A DNA stretch of 64,000 nucleotides. It comes from Paludibacteraceae bacterium. GTDB taxonomy: Bacteria > Bacteroidota > Bacteroidia > Bacteroidales > Paludibacteraceae. The notes under the pieces are model-generated. The model was not told the origin of the DNA. It was given only the letters and a program-made list of their open reading frames with translations, and searched no databases. A program made the translations under genes and the position numbers. Numbering within the stretch: position 1 is the stretch's first letter; each line of letters starts with the position of its first letter. The stretch is from contig JAILLP010000006.1 in the NCBI GenBank assembly GCA_024693065.1, positions 186,001 to 250,000 of the forward strand, in the 5' to 3' direction. Below are positions 1 to 9,204 of this stretch, one piece after another.

Positions 1-636
1 TTTTTGTCCGATAATTGAAGCAATTCCTTTTGCGACATCATCGCCTAGTGTATTTGTCGTAATTTTGTCTGCAATGTCATTCGAAAAGACTATAGTTCGT
101 CCGTGCAGTGCACGATATAACCAATTTTCTTTTTCTAGAACGCCTAGTTGTAGTCGATAATTGTTGTAGGTGATTGATGGTCTAATGATAGTAAAGTTAT
201 TTCTCCCTGAATTAAAAAGAAGATTTTCTTGTCGTGCCTTAGCTAATGCATATTCGTTTGTTTTAAGATATTCGTCATCTTTTGATACGTCTAACAATCG
301 TGGGGTATTTTCTGTTATAGGACTGTCTGATTCGGAATAAACTCTTGCGGAGGAGATAAATACGTATTGCTTTGTGCTGTCAAGTATAAATGGCAAAATA
401 TGTTCAAACTTCTCTCCATGAACTAGAAAATCCACTATAGCATCCCATTCTTTTAACTTTAATATATCCATCAAAATGTTATCATCGCAAGCATTTCCTT
501 GAATATATCGAATATTATGCTCTGATATATGTTTCTTCCTTGAAGTAACATATATATTGTTTGTTGCCACTTTCGACAAATCATTAACTAGAGGAACACC
601 CATGGCACCAGTTCCTCCCAATATTAATATATTCAT
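1..636 (-). CDS. NAD-dependent epimerase/dehydratase, 3' end outside window
   Basis: First 212 codons of an extended-SDR sugar epimerase/dehydratase read from ATG at 636; the C-terminal part lies beyond base 1. The N-terminus MNILILGGTGAMG carries the Gly-rich NAD-binding loop (residues 7-13), a Ser pair follows at 95-96 (FISSARVY) and the YxxxK catalytic pair is Tyr129/Lys133 (YALAK), so the enzyme looks intact as far as visible. It overlaps the stop of the upstream flippase gene by four bases (ATGA), which implies translational coupling in a polysaccharide operon. Substrate cannot be assigned: the C-terminal substrate domain is missing. The sequence is distinctly AT-rich compared with the genes at 4-12 kb, as is usual for transferred polysaccharide genes. 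Confidence 0.85.
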   Translation of the reverse strand, partial: MNILILGGTGAMGVPLVNDLSKVATNNIYVTSRKKHISEHNIRYIQGNACDDNILMDILKLKEWDAIVDFLVHGEKFEHILPFILDSTKQYVFISSARVYSESDSPITENTPRLLDVSKDDEYLKTNEYALAKARQENLLFNSGRNNFTIIRPSITYNNYRLQLGVLEKENWLYRALHGRTIVFSNDIADKITTNTLGDDVAKGIASIIGQK

Positions 637-2177
637 TCAATTATACTTGTTATACGAGATGAAATATCTTTAACCTTTTTTACCGCTAACATTCTTTCTT
701 TGAATGTCATCCCTAAGAAAAATGTAATAAGTCCGACAGTTAGCAAACCAACTATGATAGTCAATACTAATCTAAAATAAGATTGTTCAACATAATGACC
801 AATCATAAATAATGGAATTATAGACAATGCTGTAACTCTGAAAATCGGCAAGAAAACTTCTTTGATATACATTTTCGGTTTTAAACCCGTAAGTTCCTTT
901 AAAAGGAACATCCTTGCCACCAAAACGCAGCCTTTTACAAGAATATAAACATAATAAGTACTTTCAATTGCAAAACTGCTGAAAAATAAAATCCAAGTAA
1001 GAGGGAATTCAAATGCACCAATAATGCCAATAACTATAGTATATTTTTTCAGATTTCCTGTTGCCATACAGGCCGTATAACCTGAAGAGCCTATGGAATC
1101 CATCATTCCCAAAACCAAAGATAATTGAACAAACAAAACTGCTTTTTCAGGAACATTTTTCAACCATATATTGAGTACTGTATCAGCTTCAAAAATCAAG
1201 GGTAGCGCGAGCATTAACATGAGGAAATATGAATATTTTGCTGCCGTACACACTAACTTGTACATGTTGTCATATTCTCCCGACGCATAACACTTTGTTA
1301 TCTGTGGATTTACTGCCGTTGTAAAACAATTGACGAAAGAGACAACAGCGGTTTCCACCTGAATGGCAACCGCACGTGCCGCATTAAACACAACACCGAA
1401 GAAAATATTAATCAACATATTAACACCTTGATTGTTGAGCATATGGTTTGCACTCGTGATAAAATTCCACCCCGCAAACCCAAACATTTCCTTCATTAAA
1501 TCTTTATCTAAAAGGAATTTATAGGTTGCTTCCTCGAAGTGTCTTTTAGAATAGATTGCATAGATGGAACGATTAATCAGTCCGACAATCATAATTAACA
1601 ATCCATAATAGACAAGTCTGTCAAATGGATTATATGCGATAATTAAGGCGACAATCAGTTTTAGCGTACAATCTACAATGCTGATATAGGCAAACGCCGA
1701 CATCTTTTCATGAGCAACAATCACCGCATTGTAGGGAACACTCAGAAGATTGATTGCAAATGTTATAACAGAGAACTGGAACACCCAATTTGCCGCAGTC
1801 ATTCTTCCTTCTGGAATCACCATCTTGTAGTTGAGAAACCATAGTCCAATGGTCTCCATCAAAACCGTAATGATTGCTATTAGTATAATCTGGATGTTTA
1901 CAGAGGTCGAAAATATACGCTTTAATCGATCAAAATTTCCTTTCCCTAATTCAAAAGTGATAAACCGACTGATTGCAGTCGAAAGAGATCCACTCAGAAT
2001 CCCAAACATCGCTACAACACCACCAACCACATTGTAGATTCCATAGTCAGCCACTCCCAATGCTTCAAGTATCACCCTCGACGTATACAACGACACACCC
2101 ATTGTTAGAAGCATGCGGAAGTATAGTATCAACGTGTTTTTTGCTATACGTTTGTTATTTGATACGGAGGATGGCAT
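633..2177 (-). CDS. Oligosaccharide flippase (Wzx, MOP superfamily), third copy
   Basis: 514-residue polytopic inner-membrane protein with about 12-14 hydrophobic segments, the size and layout of Wzx/MATE-like lipid-linked oligosaccharide flippases. It would turn undecaprenyl-PP-linked repeat units to the periplasmic face. The N-terminus (RIAKNTLILYFRM ... TSRVILEALG) is clearly paralogous to the flippase at 17,879-19,402, sharing the RIAKNTLxLYxRM and GIYNVVGG stretches. It is coupled to the epimerase downstream (ATGA) and lies 34 bases after a hypothetical gene. Codon use is AT-rich. Function is inferred from fold; the substrate is unknown. Confidence 0.85.
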   Translation of the reverse strand: MPSSVSNNKRIAKNTLILYFRMLLTMGVSLYTSRVILEALGVADYGIYNVVGGVVAMFGILSGSLSTAISRFITFELGKGNFDRLKRIFSTSVNIQIILIAIITVLMETIGLWFLNYKMVIPEGRMTAANWVFQFSVITFAINLLSVPYNAVIVAHEKMSAFAYISIVDCTLKLIVALIIAYNPFDRLVYYGLLIMIVGLINRSIYAIYSKRHFEEATYKFLLDKDLMKEMFGFAGWNFITSANHMLNNQGVNMLINIFFGVVFNAARAVAIQVETAVVSFVNCFTTAVNPQITKCYASGEYDNMYKLVCTAAKYSYFLMLMLALPLIFEADTVLNIWLKNVPEKAVLFVQLSLVLGMMDSIGSSGYTACMATGNLKKYTIVIGIIGAFEFPLTWILFFSSFAIESTYYVYILVKGCVLVARMFLLKELTGLKPKMYIKEVFLPIFRVTALSIIPLFMIGHYVEQSYFRLVLTIIVGLLTVGLITFFLGMTFKERMLAVKKVKDISSRITSIIE

Positions 2178-2211
2178 GGGTTATAAGTGTGTTTTTTTGA
2201 GCCTTAATATA

Positions 2212-3021
2212 TTAGTATTGCTGTTTGTTTAAAACGATATCATAACGCAGCAACACTCTAAAACATTCAAGAATCAATTCAGGTAATTTAGGATCCACAT
2301 CAGATAATAAATCATTATACTTTTTCCTCATTTCAGACATTGTTTTCATGGCATATTTCTTGCTATTTCGCTCATAATCTTCAATATAAACACACTCGTC
2401 ATAGTCGGGGCTCTTGTGATATGAGCCGTCTTCTTTAATACCCATTCCTTTATGAATTTTTACGGCAAATAAAGAAGATCCGAAACTTGGATTTACACTT
2501 GTCATATCATCAGAGGATATGTTTTTTATAGATTCGTTTCTATAATAAAGATTAAGCACATAAAGAGCAGCCAATCCATGAAGTAAGTGCTTGATGCTTC
2601 CTTTTGTTAGATCGTTTACTCTATTATGTTTTATTGCTTGATATGCATCTTTCCAATCAGAAGAATTTGGTCCTCGTTTATCAGCCATATACAAAGGCTT
2701 AAGTACCTTATTTTCTTCCTTTTCAAAATAAATTGCAGGGGAAACCACCATGACAACCTTCTGTTCTAGTTCCCATAATTTGTTAAGATGCTTCAGACAT
2801 ACTGAATCAAAGAACATTTTTTTAGCTTCCTTGACTTCCCCGTCATTGGCTAGATACAGTTCTTTTGCCAAGGCTTCAATCTCTACCGCAGTGCGTATCA
2901 ACAAATCAGCAATCTTCATAGAATACACTTCTTGCTGTTTGTCGTTGATATGTATCGTATCCGCAATTGATAAAAAATCACGTTCCAGATTCAAATATAC
3001 TTGCCAATAAAGTTGTGTCAT
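2212..3021 (-). CDS. Hypothetical all-helical protein with WKDAYxxIKHNR motif
   Basis: 269-residue soluble protein with no signal peptide or membrane segment and mostly helical character. I recognise no named family. The only striking motif is SSDWKDAYQAIKHNR near residues 140-154, followed by a hydrophobic helix (HLLHGLAALYVLNLYY). That W..AY..IKHNR pattern recurs in uncharacterised helical bacterial proteins and recalls HEPN-like folds, but a canonical Rx4-6H ribonuclease motif is not evident. It sits between a repeat-rich gap and the flippase/epimerase pair, is AT-rich, and shows no obvious link to sugar chemistry. It could be accessory cargo in the polysaccharide locus. Confidence 0.7.
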   Translation of the reverse strand: MTQLYWQVYLNLERDFLSIADTIHINDKQQEVYSMKIADLLIRTAVEIEALAKELYLANDGEVKEAKKMFFDSVCLKHLNKLWELEQKVVMVVSPAIYFEKEENKVLKPLYMADKRGPNSSDWKDAYQAIKHNRVNDLTKGSIKHLLHGLAALYVLNLYYRNESIKNISSDDMTSVNPSFGSSLFAVKIHKGMGIKEDGSYHKSPDYDECVYIEDYERNSKKYAMKTMSEMRKKYNDLLSDVDPKLPELILECFRVLLRYDIVLNKQQY

Positions 3022-3054
3022 AGGTTTCTTGGAGTTTGTCCCTTCCTTGTCGTG

Positions 3055-3138
3055 TCGCCCCTTCGGGGCTCTTATGTACCCTTCGTTGCCTTCCTGGGGT
3101 TAACACCCCAGGCTGTGGTATGCCGCCCCTTCGGGGCT
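3055..3138. repeat. Cluster of three short hairpins (GCCCC-TTC-GGGGC type)
   Basis: Two identical GCCCC/GGGGC hairpins with TTC loops (3057-3069 and 3125-3137) flank a third hairpin with an 8-bp stem CCTGGGGT/ACCCCAGG and a TAAC loop (3093-3112). Such spaced GC hairpins are a familiar intergenic element in Bacteroidetes. Lying just upstream of the 3021 start and downstream of the epimerase at 3563, they may end or attenuate transcription or simply be a REP-like repeat. Confidence 0.7.
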
Positions 3139-3399
3139 GTGCGATTGGTGAGGGGTACGCTTCCTTGGGTTGTTGTATGTTTGTTATACCTCACTTATAA
3201 TTCCCTATCCCCACCAACACATTCAGCACTATGACGACATAGTTCAGAACGGCACCCGCTTTCAGTTGGTTGGTTTTCGACATCGTAAATAATGCGTTTG
3301 TCGTTTATCTATATTTTCGTGGATTTCTCCCTATTCAATCTATCGTTACACATCATCCTTTTACAGGCAGGATCTGCGGCGCATGGGGCGCAATATGCT

Positions 3400-3533
3400 G
3401 CATCAGTGCGGTTAGGCAATGTAGAGACGCAAAATTTTGCGTCTGTACAGAGGTCGCCTCGCCTCGTATGTAGGCGCATTATCGTGCATCTGTGCGGTTG
3501 GCATGGTAGAGACGCAATGCATTGCGTCTGTAC
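3400..3533. repeat. Tandem copies of a palindromic GTAGAGACGC...GCGTCTGTAC repeat
   Basis: Two related units (3400-3448 and 3486-3533) each start with GCATCxGTGCGGTT and contain a perfect 20-bp palindrome: AGACGCAAAATTTTGCGTCT at 3425-3444 and AGACGCAATGCATTGCGTCT at 3510-3529. The arms are the same and only the central bases differ while keeping symmetry, i.e. compensatory change. This is the widespread REP-like AGACGCAATGCATTGCGTCT family. No gene is supported in 3022-3562; the rest of the gap shows nothing else recognisable. Confidence 0.85.
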
Positions 3534-3562
3534 GGTGAGGCGTCATTTATGCATCCTTTGAA

Positions 3563-4618
3563 TCATTTGTGGGCATATTGCGCATACCACTCCGCAAAGG
3601 CACGCAGTCCCGTACGCAAAGGGGTGTGAGGCCTAAATCCGAAATCATTCTCCAACGCAGAGATGTCGGCGTAAGTCGCCAAGACATCCCCCGGCTGCAT
3701 CGGGACCAATTCCTTATGCGCTTCAAAATCATAGTCGGCAGGCAACACATTGGCTCGGACTAGTTCCTCCTGCAGAATCGTGACGAAGTCTAGCAGATTC
3801 TCTGGCTTACTGTTGCCGATGTTGTATAATCTGTACGGTGGCACAGGCAAACCATCGTCACCGATGTGTTTTTCGGGAGCACCCTTCATGACGCGGAACA
3901 CACCCTCCACAATATCGTCGATATAGGTGAAGTCCCGTAGGCAATTCCCGTAATTGAATATCTGGATTTTCTGTCCCGACAGTAGTTTGTCGGTGAAGCT
4001 GAAATATGCCATGTCCGGCCTTCCGGCAGGTCCGTAGACCGTAAAGAAACGGAGGCCCGTGCATGGGATATTATAGAGTTTGCTGTAGGCATGAGCCATC
4101 AGCTCGTTGCTTTTCTTGGTGGCGGCGTAAAGGGAGACTGGAGTGTCCACCTTGTCATCCGTCGAATAGGGCACCTTCTTATTCGAGCCGTAAACACCGG
4201 AGGAGGATGCGTAGATGAGGTGCCATATGTTGTGATGGCGGCATGCCTCCAGAATATTGTAGAACCCGATAATATTGCTTTCTATATAGGCGTCTGGATT
4301 ATTGATGCTGGATCGGACGCCTGCTTGTGCGGCCAGGTTGACGACCACATTGGGATGATGATCCTCGAAGAGTTGGTCCACTGCCTGTTTGTCCGCGATG
4401 TCTATCTTCTTAAAGGTCCAATTCCCGCCCATATCCGCGATCTCACGCAACCGATCGTATTTAATGTTCACATCATAATAGTCTGTGACACAATCTATTC
4501 CGATTACTTTGGCGCTAGGTTCCTCCTGCAGTATCCGTTTGACGAGGTTGCCACCTATGAATCCTGCGGCACCTGTGACGAGGATGGTTGAATTCGAAAG
4601 AGATAAATTCACATGCAT
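3563..4618 (-). CDS. UDP-glucuronate 4-epimerase-like SDR protein
   Basis: 351-residue extended short-chain dehydrogenase. The NAD-binding loop GAAGFIG lies at about residues 15-21, followed by NLAAQAGVRSS, the SSSGVYG segment and the catalytic YAATK. Together with RFFTVYGPAGRPDMA these are typical of UDP-glucuronate 4-epimerases (UDP-GlcA to UDP-GalA) and close UDP-hexose epimerases. A longer frame exists from TTG at 4648, but the ATG at 4618 gives the normal family N-terminus. It follows two GT2 genes with a 54-base gap and ends locus A. The likely role is donor-sugar supply in the cytoplasm. Exact substrate (GlcA, Glc or HexNAc) is inferred only. Confidence 0.85.
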   Translation of the reverse strand: MHVNLSLSNSTILVTGAAGFIGGNLVKRILQEEPSAKVIGIDCVTDYYDVNIKYDRLREIADMGGNWTFKKIDIADKQAVDQLFEDHHPNVVVNLAAQAGVRSSINNPDAYIESNIIGFYNILEACRHHNIWHLIYASSSGVYGSNKKVPYSTDDKVDTPVSLYAATKKSNELMAHAYSKLYNIPCTGLRFFTVYGPAGRPDMAYFSFTDKLLSGQKIQIFNYGNCLRDFTYIDDIVEGVFRVMKGAPEKHIGDDGLPVPPYRLYNIGNSKPENLLDFVTILQEELVRANVLPADYDFEAHKELVPMQPGDVLATYADISALENDFGFRPHTPLRTGLRAFAEWYAQYAHK

Positions 4619-4672
4619 GGCAATATCAATGGTTATACCGTACCCCAATATTCGTTATTGTCCCGACCTCGC

Positions 4673-5629
4673 TCAGCCTCTCACCCGGTTCTTGAGACAC
4701 AGCACGATTTGCTTGGTCAGGGAGAAGCCTAGGTTCTTATTCGGGAGGTAGGTCCGAATGCCTTGACAGATAGACTGCCGTTGCTCCCGGGAGATGCAGT
4801 TGTATAGATTATGCCGCATTAGATGATAGCCCATGGCAAATAACATGCGCCCCATCGCACGGTCATGTTTATTGGGCTCCCGGGCCGACACCCGCTGGTA
4901 TACGTTGAATATGTTATGGATCTCTTGCGAGAGTATTTTCCTAGTATCCGCTGAGGAACGGATCGAGGAGGCGTTGCTCCGTCGATAGTGGTACAGCGGG
5001 GTGTGGACGAACTCGATGGTGTGGCAGTTGGCCACCAGTTGCGAAGTGATCACGAAGTCCTCGAACATATTGCAGGTCGGGAACTCCAGTCCGTTGTAGG
5101 CCTCACGTTTCGTCAAGCGGCTCCAAACATAGGCGTCCGTCTCCAAGGAGAGGATCGTCTCGTAGTAGGTGTCGCGGGAGGCTTCGTAGTGGCTGAGGAC
5201 CTCGTCATAGTCCTCATATTCCTCCGACCAGTCGCAGCATACCATGTCCGCACCCGTATCCACCGCCCGTTCATAGAGAATCTCCAACATATCGGGCTCG
5301 ATCCAGTCGTCGGAGTCCACGTGCAGGATGTAATCCCCTGTAGCCTGCTCCACCCCAGCCCGACGAGCCTGTGGCAGACCCATGTTGCGATCGAGGTTGA
5401 TGACCTTGACGACCGCTTCCGGATACTCCTTCCTCACGTCGGAGAGCACGTTCATAGAGCCATCCTTCGTGCAGTCGTTGACGAAGATGAACTCCACGCT
5501 CCTGAAAGTCTGCGAGAAGAGAGAGCGCGCGCAACGTTCGATGTAGTGCTCCACACCATAGATCGGCACGATGACCGACACTTTCGGTGTGGGAACAGTT
5601 TTACTGTCCATTTCAATTCGTTTGTCCAT
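4673..5629 (-). CDS. Glycosyltransferase family 2
   Basis: 318-residue GT-A fold enzyme. The N-terminal VSVIVPIYGVEHYIERC strand, FVNDCTKDGS and HVDSDDW (DxD-type metal/nucleotide-sugar site) identify a GT2 inverting transferase acting at the cytoplasmic membrane on the growing lipid-linked unit. ATG at 5629 is used; an in-frame Met at codon 7 is an alternative. Forty bases separate it from the preceding, clearly related GT2 gene, so the pair probably arose by duplication. Acceptor and donor cannot be deduced. Confidence 0.9.
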   Translation of the reverse strand: MDKRIEMDSKTVPTPKVSVIVPIYGVEHYIERCARSLFSQTFRSVEFIFVNDCTKDGSMNVLSDVRKEYPEAVVKVINLDRNMGLPQARRAGVEQATGDYILHVDSDDWIEPDMLEILYERAVDTGADMVCCDWSEEYEDYDEVLSHYEASRDTYYETILSLETDAYVWSRLTKREAYNGLEFPTCNMFEDFVITSQLVANCHTIEFVHTPLYHYRRSNASSIRSSADTRKILSQEIHNIFNVYQRVSAREPNKHDRAMGRMLFAMGYHLMRHNLYNCISREQRQSICQGIRTYLPNKNLGFSLTKQIVLCLKNRVRG

Positions 5630-5669
5630 TCAAAATAGCGTTTGAAACGAGGAGGGTTTCCCCTCTCCG

Positions 5670-6647
5670 TTAGCCGATAATGAATCTTTTGATTTTCCCG
5701 GCCAGTGTTCTTGCGGACTCTTCCGCAGAGAGCATCTGGCGGTATGCGCCACAAAGCGACGGATGCTTGAGCGCATGGGTCGTCCACCGTCCCACAATGG
5801 ATGCGGAGCGGTTTCCCGATAGGTATATTTCATTCACCTCCGGATAGAGGTCATACAGATCCTTCCCGTTGCCCAACCTGGAATAGAAGAGGCGCTCTTT
5901 CGTGCCCATCTTGAGGTTGTCCAACCACGAGGGATCCGACAATATATGTTCGAAATGACTGATCACCCACTTCTGCGATTCGACGGTTTCCGGGCGGCAG
6001 GTCCGCACCAGGGAGTTTGGGTTCGAAGAGCAGTCGTAGTGATAGAATGCTTTGTTCAAATAGACGATTTTGATCTCCTCCATGCAGAGGGAGGCGTTGA
6101 AGTACATGTCTTCCCAGATGTAGAGTTTGTCGGGGAAGCGGAGGCCTCGGCTCGTGTAGCAGGAACGGCGCACCAGTTTGTTCCAGCATGCGGAGTGGAG
6201 GTCATGGAAGAAACCCTTCATGACCGTTTCGTGATCCAGCGCCTCTGGCTCCTGCTTGGAGTAGTATTGCCTGCCGTTGCGGTTGATGAAGATGTCGCAG
6301 ATCACCATGTCCGCGTCCTCCTCCTTCGCTTTCGCATAGAGTTCCTCCAGCATGGTGGGCTCCATCCAATCATCGGGGTCCACATGGACGGAGTATTCTC
6401 CCGAGATATGGTCAAGTCCCATGTTCCGCACGCTGCAGAGTCCGCCGTTGGGCTTATGGTAGGCATGCACGCGGCTGTCCTTGCGGGCATACTCGTCGCA
6501 CATCTCCCCGCTACGGTCACGGCTACCATCGTCGACCAGCACCAGCTCGAAGTCGGTGAAGGTCTGCGCCAGGATGGATTGCACGCATCTGTCCAGGTAT
6601 GCTTCGGCTTGGTAGACTGGGCAGATGATGGAGATGGAGGGAGACAT
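5670..6647 (-). CDS. Glycosyltransferase family 2
   Basis: 325 residues with the GT2 signature: ISIICPVYQAEAYLDRC at the N-terminus, VDDGSRDRSGE, and the DxD-like HVDPDDW about residue 90. It likely adds one sugar to the repeat unit. It is the first gene after the repeats following wzc copy 1 and is followed at 40 bases by another GT2. Higher GC than the far-left genes. The product is intact; donor and acceptor unknown. Confidence 0.9.
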   Translation of the reverse strand: MSPSISIICPVYQAEAYLDRCVQSILAQTFTDFELVLVDDGSRDRSGEMCDEYARKDSRVHAYHKPNGGLCSVRNMGLDHISGEYSVHVDPDDWMEPTMLEELYAKAKEEDADMVICDIFINRNGRQYYSKQEPEALDHETVMKGFFHDLHSACWNKLVRRSCYTSRGLRFPDKLYIWEDMYFNASLCMEEIKIVYLNKAFYHYDCSSNPNSLVRTCRPETVESQKWVISHFEHILSDPSWLDNLKMGTKERLFYSRLGNGKDLYDLYPEVNEIYLSGNRSASIVGRWTTHALKHPSLCGAYRQMLSAEESARTLAGKIKRFIIG

Positions 6648-6652
6648 GGGAG

Positions 6653-6738
6653 TTAAGAATTAAGAATTAAGAGTTAAGAGTTAAGAAACGTCAGTTCGAC
6701 GAAGTCAATTTTGAAACGTCAGTTCGACGAAGTCAATT
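6653..6738. repeat. TTAAGAR heptamer array plus tandem 26-bp direct repeat
   Basis: Five head-to-tail heptamers TTAAGAA/TTAAGAG (6653-6687) run into two direct copies of GAAACGTCAGTTCGACGAAGTCAATT with ends at 6685-6710 and 6713-6738. The second copy overlaps the stop codon of wzc copy 1. An inverted copy of the same compound element lies at 10,199-10,241, so the wza-wzc pair is bracketed by inverted repeats. Confidence 0.9.
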
Positions 6739-9124
6739 AATTTTCGTGGCCGTAGTAGCCGTATTTGCCTTTGTAGTAGCCGTATTTATAGCCGTAGTGG
6801 CCGATGGATTCGGTACCGTTGAGGACGATGGCTAACTTATTGAACCGTTTTTCCGTGTAATACCGCTCGATGTCCGGCAGAATAGCCTTTTCGAGGAGGT
6901 TGGCGCGGACGACGAAGAGGGTCATATCCGCCCACTGCTTGATGATGTCGGCGTCGGTGACGATTTCAACCGGCGGACAGTCGATGAAGATATAGTCATA
7001 CTCCTTGCGCAGCTCGGCGATCAGGTCGCCCAAGTGGCTGGAGGTGAGCAATTCGGCAGGGTTCGGTGGCAGTTTGCCCGCAGGCAGGATGTCCAGGGTC
7101 TGATGCACGATGAGCCCGTGGAAATCCTTCTCGTTGCCGCTGAGGTAGTCGACCACGCCATGGTGTCTCGGACAGTCGAACGTCTTGGAGAGCGTTGCCT
7201 TGCGGAGGTCCAGGTCGAGGGCGATCACCCGCTTGCCGTTGATGGCGAAGGATAGTGCCAAGTTGCTGGATATGAATGTCTTTCCACTGTTGATATTGGC
7301 GGACGTGATCATGATGGTCGCGGCGCCACCTTCCTTGCACATAAACTCCGTGTTGGTACGGATGACGCGGAAGGCCTCGTTGATGATGTCGCGGCTCTGC
7401 GGTTTGACCACTAGTTCCACCTCCTCATCCGTCTCTTCCTTGCGCAGGAAGGAGAATGGGCTGATATGGTTTTTCTGGGAGACGAGCGGAATCTCGCCGA
7501 CGTATGGGATGGTGAGCGACTCCAAGTCCTTGCGCCCTCTTACCCGTGTGTTCAGCAACTCCCTCACGTAGAGAATGACGAATGGGATGGCCAAGCCCAA
7601 CAGCAACGCAAGGGCGAGCACGTTCTTCTTGTTCGGGGAGAAAGGCTTGTCGCCTCCTCCGTACTCAGGCTCCATGATGACGCGCGTGTCATAGGCGGTG
7701 AAGGCCTGGGAGATCTCGAACTCCTCCTTCTTCTGCAGCAGGAAGAGGTAGAGTCCTTCCTTCACCTTCTGTTGGCGTTCTGCCGAAAGGAGGTGGCCCG
7801 CTTGTCTCGGGTTGGAGCTGATGCGTGAGTTGATCTCGTGGCGGTTCGTCTCGTAGGAGTTCAACTGGAGCTGAAGCGCCGCGATGTAGTTCTCCACGGA
7901 GGAGATGATCGCCCCGCGCAGGGCTAAAAGTTGGTTGTCGATGTCCTTCACGAGGAGGTTTTCCTCGCTACTGCTCTCCACGAAGCGGCTCCGTTGAAGG
8001 GTCAGTTTGTTGTATTCGGCTATTTGCGCCTGGATGCTCTGCTCCGTGACGCCAACGTTAGCCGGCATGAGTTTATCCTTGTTCTCTTTGAGGAAATTCA
8101 GGAGGTATTGCGCCACGGTGAGTTCGTTGGCGTGTTGCTGCAGGTTACGTTCGTTCTCGCCCGCCAAGCTCAGGTCGTAGGATGCGGTGGCTTGGATGTC
8201 GGGGATGCGCTGGCTACTCTTGTAGGTAGCGATCTCACCATCCACGGAGTTCAGGTCGTCCTCCAGGATGCGAAGCCTTTGCGTGATGAAGTTCACGGTG
8301 CTTAGCGTCACCTTGTTCTTGTCCTGCATCCAGAACTCGTCGTAGACGTTCGTCACCATCTTCAGCACGTCGATCGCGCGCTCACGGCTCTGGTCGGTGA
8401 AGGAGAGGTCGAAGACCGTGCCCATCTTGTCACGCAGAGAGACCGAAAGCTTCTCCTTGAACTCGCCGATAGCATCGTAGGCGCTGATGTGAGCCACTTG
8501 GATAGGCTGGGTGAAGCTGTCACCTGTGTAATAGTTGTTGCGTTGCACGGAAATGCGTCCCAGCGGAGAGAGGATCGTGTCGCCCATGTGGACGGTGTAC
8601 TCCTCCTTGAAGAGCGAATCCCCTATGGCGAAGTTGGTGAGATGTACCAAACTGTCCGACTTGAGGCGAGCGACCAGGTTGCCCTCGCCATGGTTCGGCA
8701 TATCGATGAAGGAGAGGGTGAAAGGGAGGGAGGATCCGTAGAGGATCTCGTCACGGAAAGTACCCTTCACCGTATAGCTGTCGTTCAGGTGCAGGCGCTG
8801 GATCACCGTGTGGATGATGTCAGGCGTCTGGAACGTCATGATCACGTTCGAAGTGTTGATTTTGAACTGGGAGAGGCCAATGTCCGTCATGGACATCGCC
8901 ACATCGCCCAAAAGCGACTGTCCGTCCTTATCTTGCTTGATCAGGAGGGAGGAGGTGCATTTATAGGACGGAGGAGTGGTCAGAATGTGGTAGGTGCCAA
9001 TCGCCAAGCAAATGAATAGCGAGAGGAGAATCCACTTCCAGTTGGAGATGTAGATGCTGAAAATGTCCTGCAAAAGGATTTCGTCCCTTTTGATGGGAGT
9101 TTTCGGTGAGGCATTATTCGTCAT
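6737..9124 (-). CDS. wzc: Polysaccharide co-polymerase / BY-kinase, Wzc family (copy 1)
   Basis: 795-residue inner-membrane protein controlling chain length and export of capsule-type polymers. It has a Wzz-type N-terminal domain with a membrane segment near residues 34-54, a long periplasmic coiled-coil region, a second membrane segment near 510-530, and a cytoplasmic BY-kinase domain: Walker A SANINSGKT (about 608-616), Walker A' VIALDLDLR and Walker B IFIDCPP (about 715). The C-terminus (about 777-792) is a Tyr-rich autophosphorylation cluster. It is paired with wza copy 1 upstream (80-base gap). It is the most divergent of the three Wzc proteins in this window and lacks an adjacent initiating transferase. 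Confidence 0.93.
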   Translation of the reverse strand: MTNNASPKTPIKRDEILLQDIFSIYISNWKWILLSLFICLAIGTYHILTTPPSYKCTSSLLIKQDKDGQSLLGDVAMSMTDIGLSQFKINTSNVIMTFQTPDIIHTVIQRLHLNDSYTVKGTFRDEILYGSSLPFTLSFIDMPNHGEGNLVARLKSDSLVHLTNFAIGDSLFKEEYTVHMGDTILSPLGRISVQRNNYYTGDSFTQPIQVAHISAYDAIGEFKEKLSVSLRDKMGTVFDLSFTDQSRERAIDVLKMVTNVYDEFWMQDKNKVTLSTVNFITQRLRILEDDLNSVDGEIATYKSSQRIPDIQATASYDLSLAGENERNLQQHANELTVAQYLLNFLKENKDKLMPANVGVTEQSIQAQIAEYNKLTLQRSRFVESSSEENLLVKDIDNQLLALRGAIISSVENYIAALQLQLNSYETNRHEINSRISSNPRQAGHLLSAERQQKVKEGLYLFLLQKKEEFEISQAFTAYDTRVIMEPEYGGGDKPFSPNKKNVLALALLLGLAIPFVILYVRELLNTRVRGRKDLESLTIPYVGEIPLVSQKNHISPFSFLRKEETDEEVELVVKPQSRDIINEAFRVIRTNTEFMCKEGGAATIMITSANINSGKTFISSNLALSFAINGKRVIALDLDLRKATLSKTFDCPRHHGVVDYLSGNEKDFHGLIVHQTLDILPAGKLPPNPAELLTSSHLGDLIAELRKEYDYIFIDCPPVEIVTDADIIKQWADMTLFVVRANLLEKAILPDIERYYTEKRFNKLAIVLNGTESIGHYGYKYGYYKGKYGYYGHEN

Positions 9125-9204
9125 AATATTCGTTTATAGGAGATACTCATTCCCATTGGGGGAGATTAATTTCTATGTGTTTATAATCAATTAATTAAGC
9201 CTTG

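Noticed and set aside
3022-3562. Plus-strand small frames of 67-89 codons across the repeat gap
   Set aside because: They run through hairpins and palindromic repeats and have no recognisable product.
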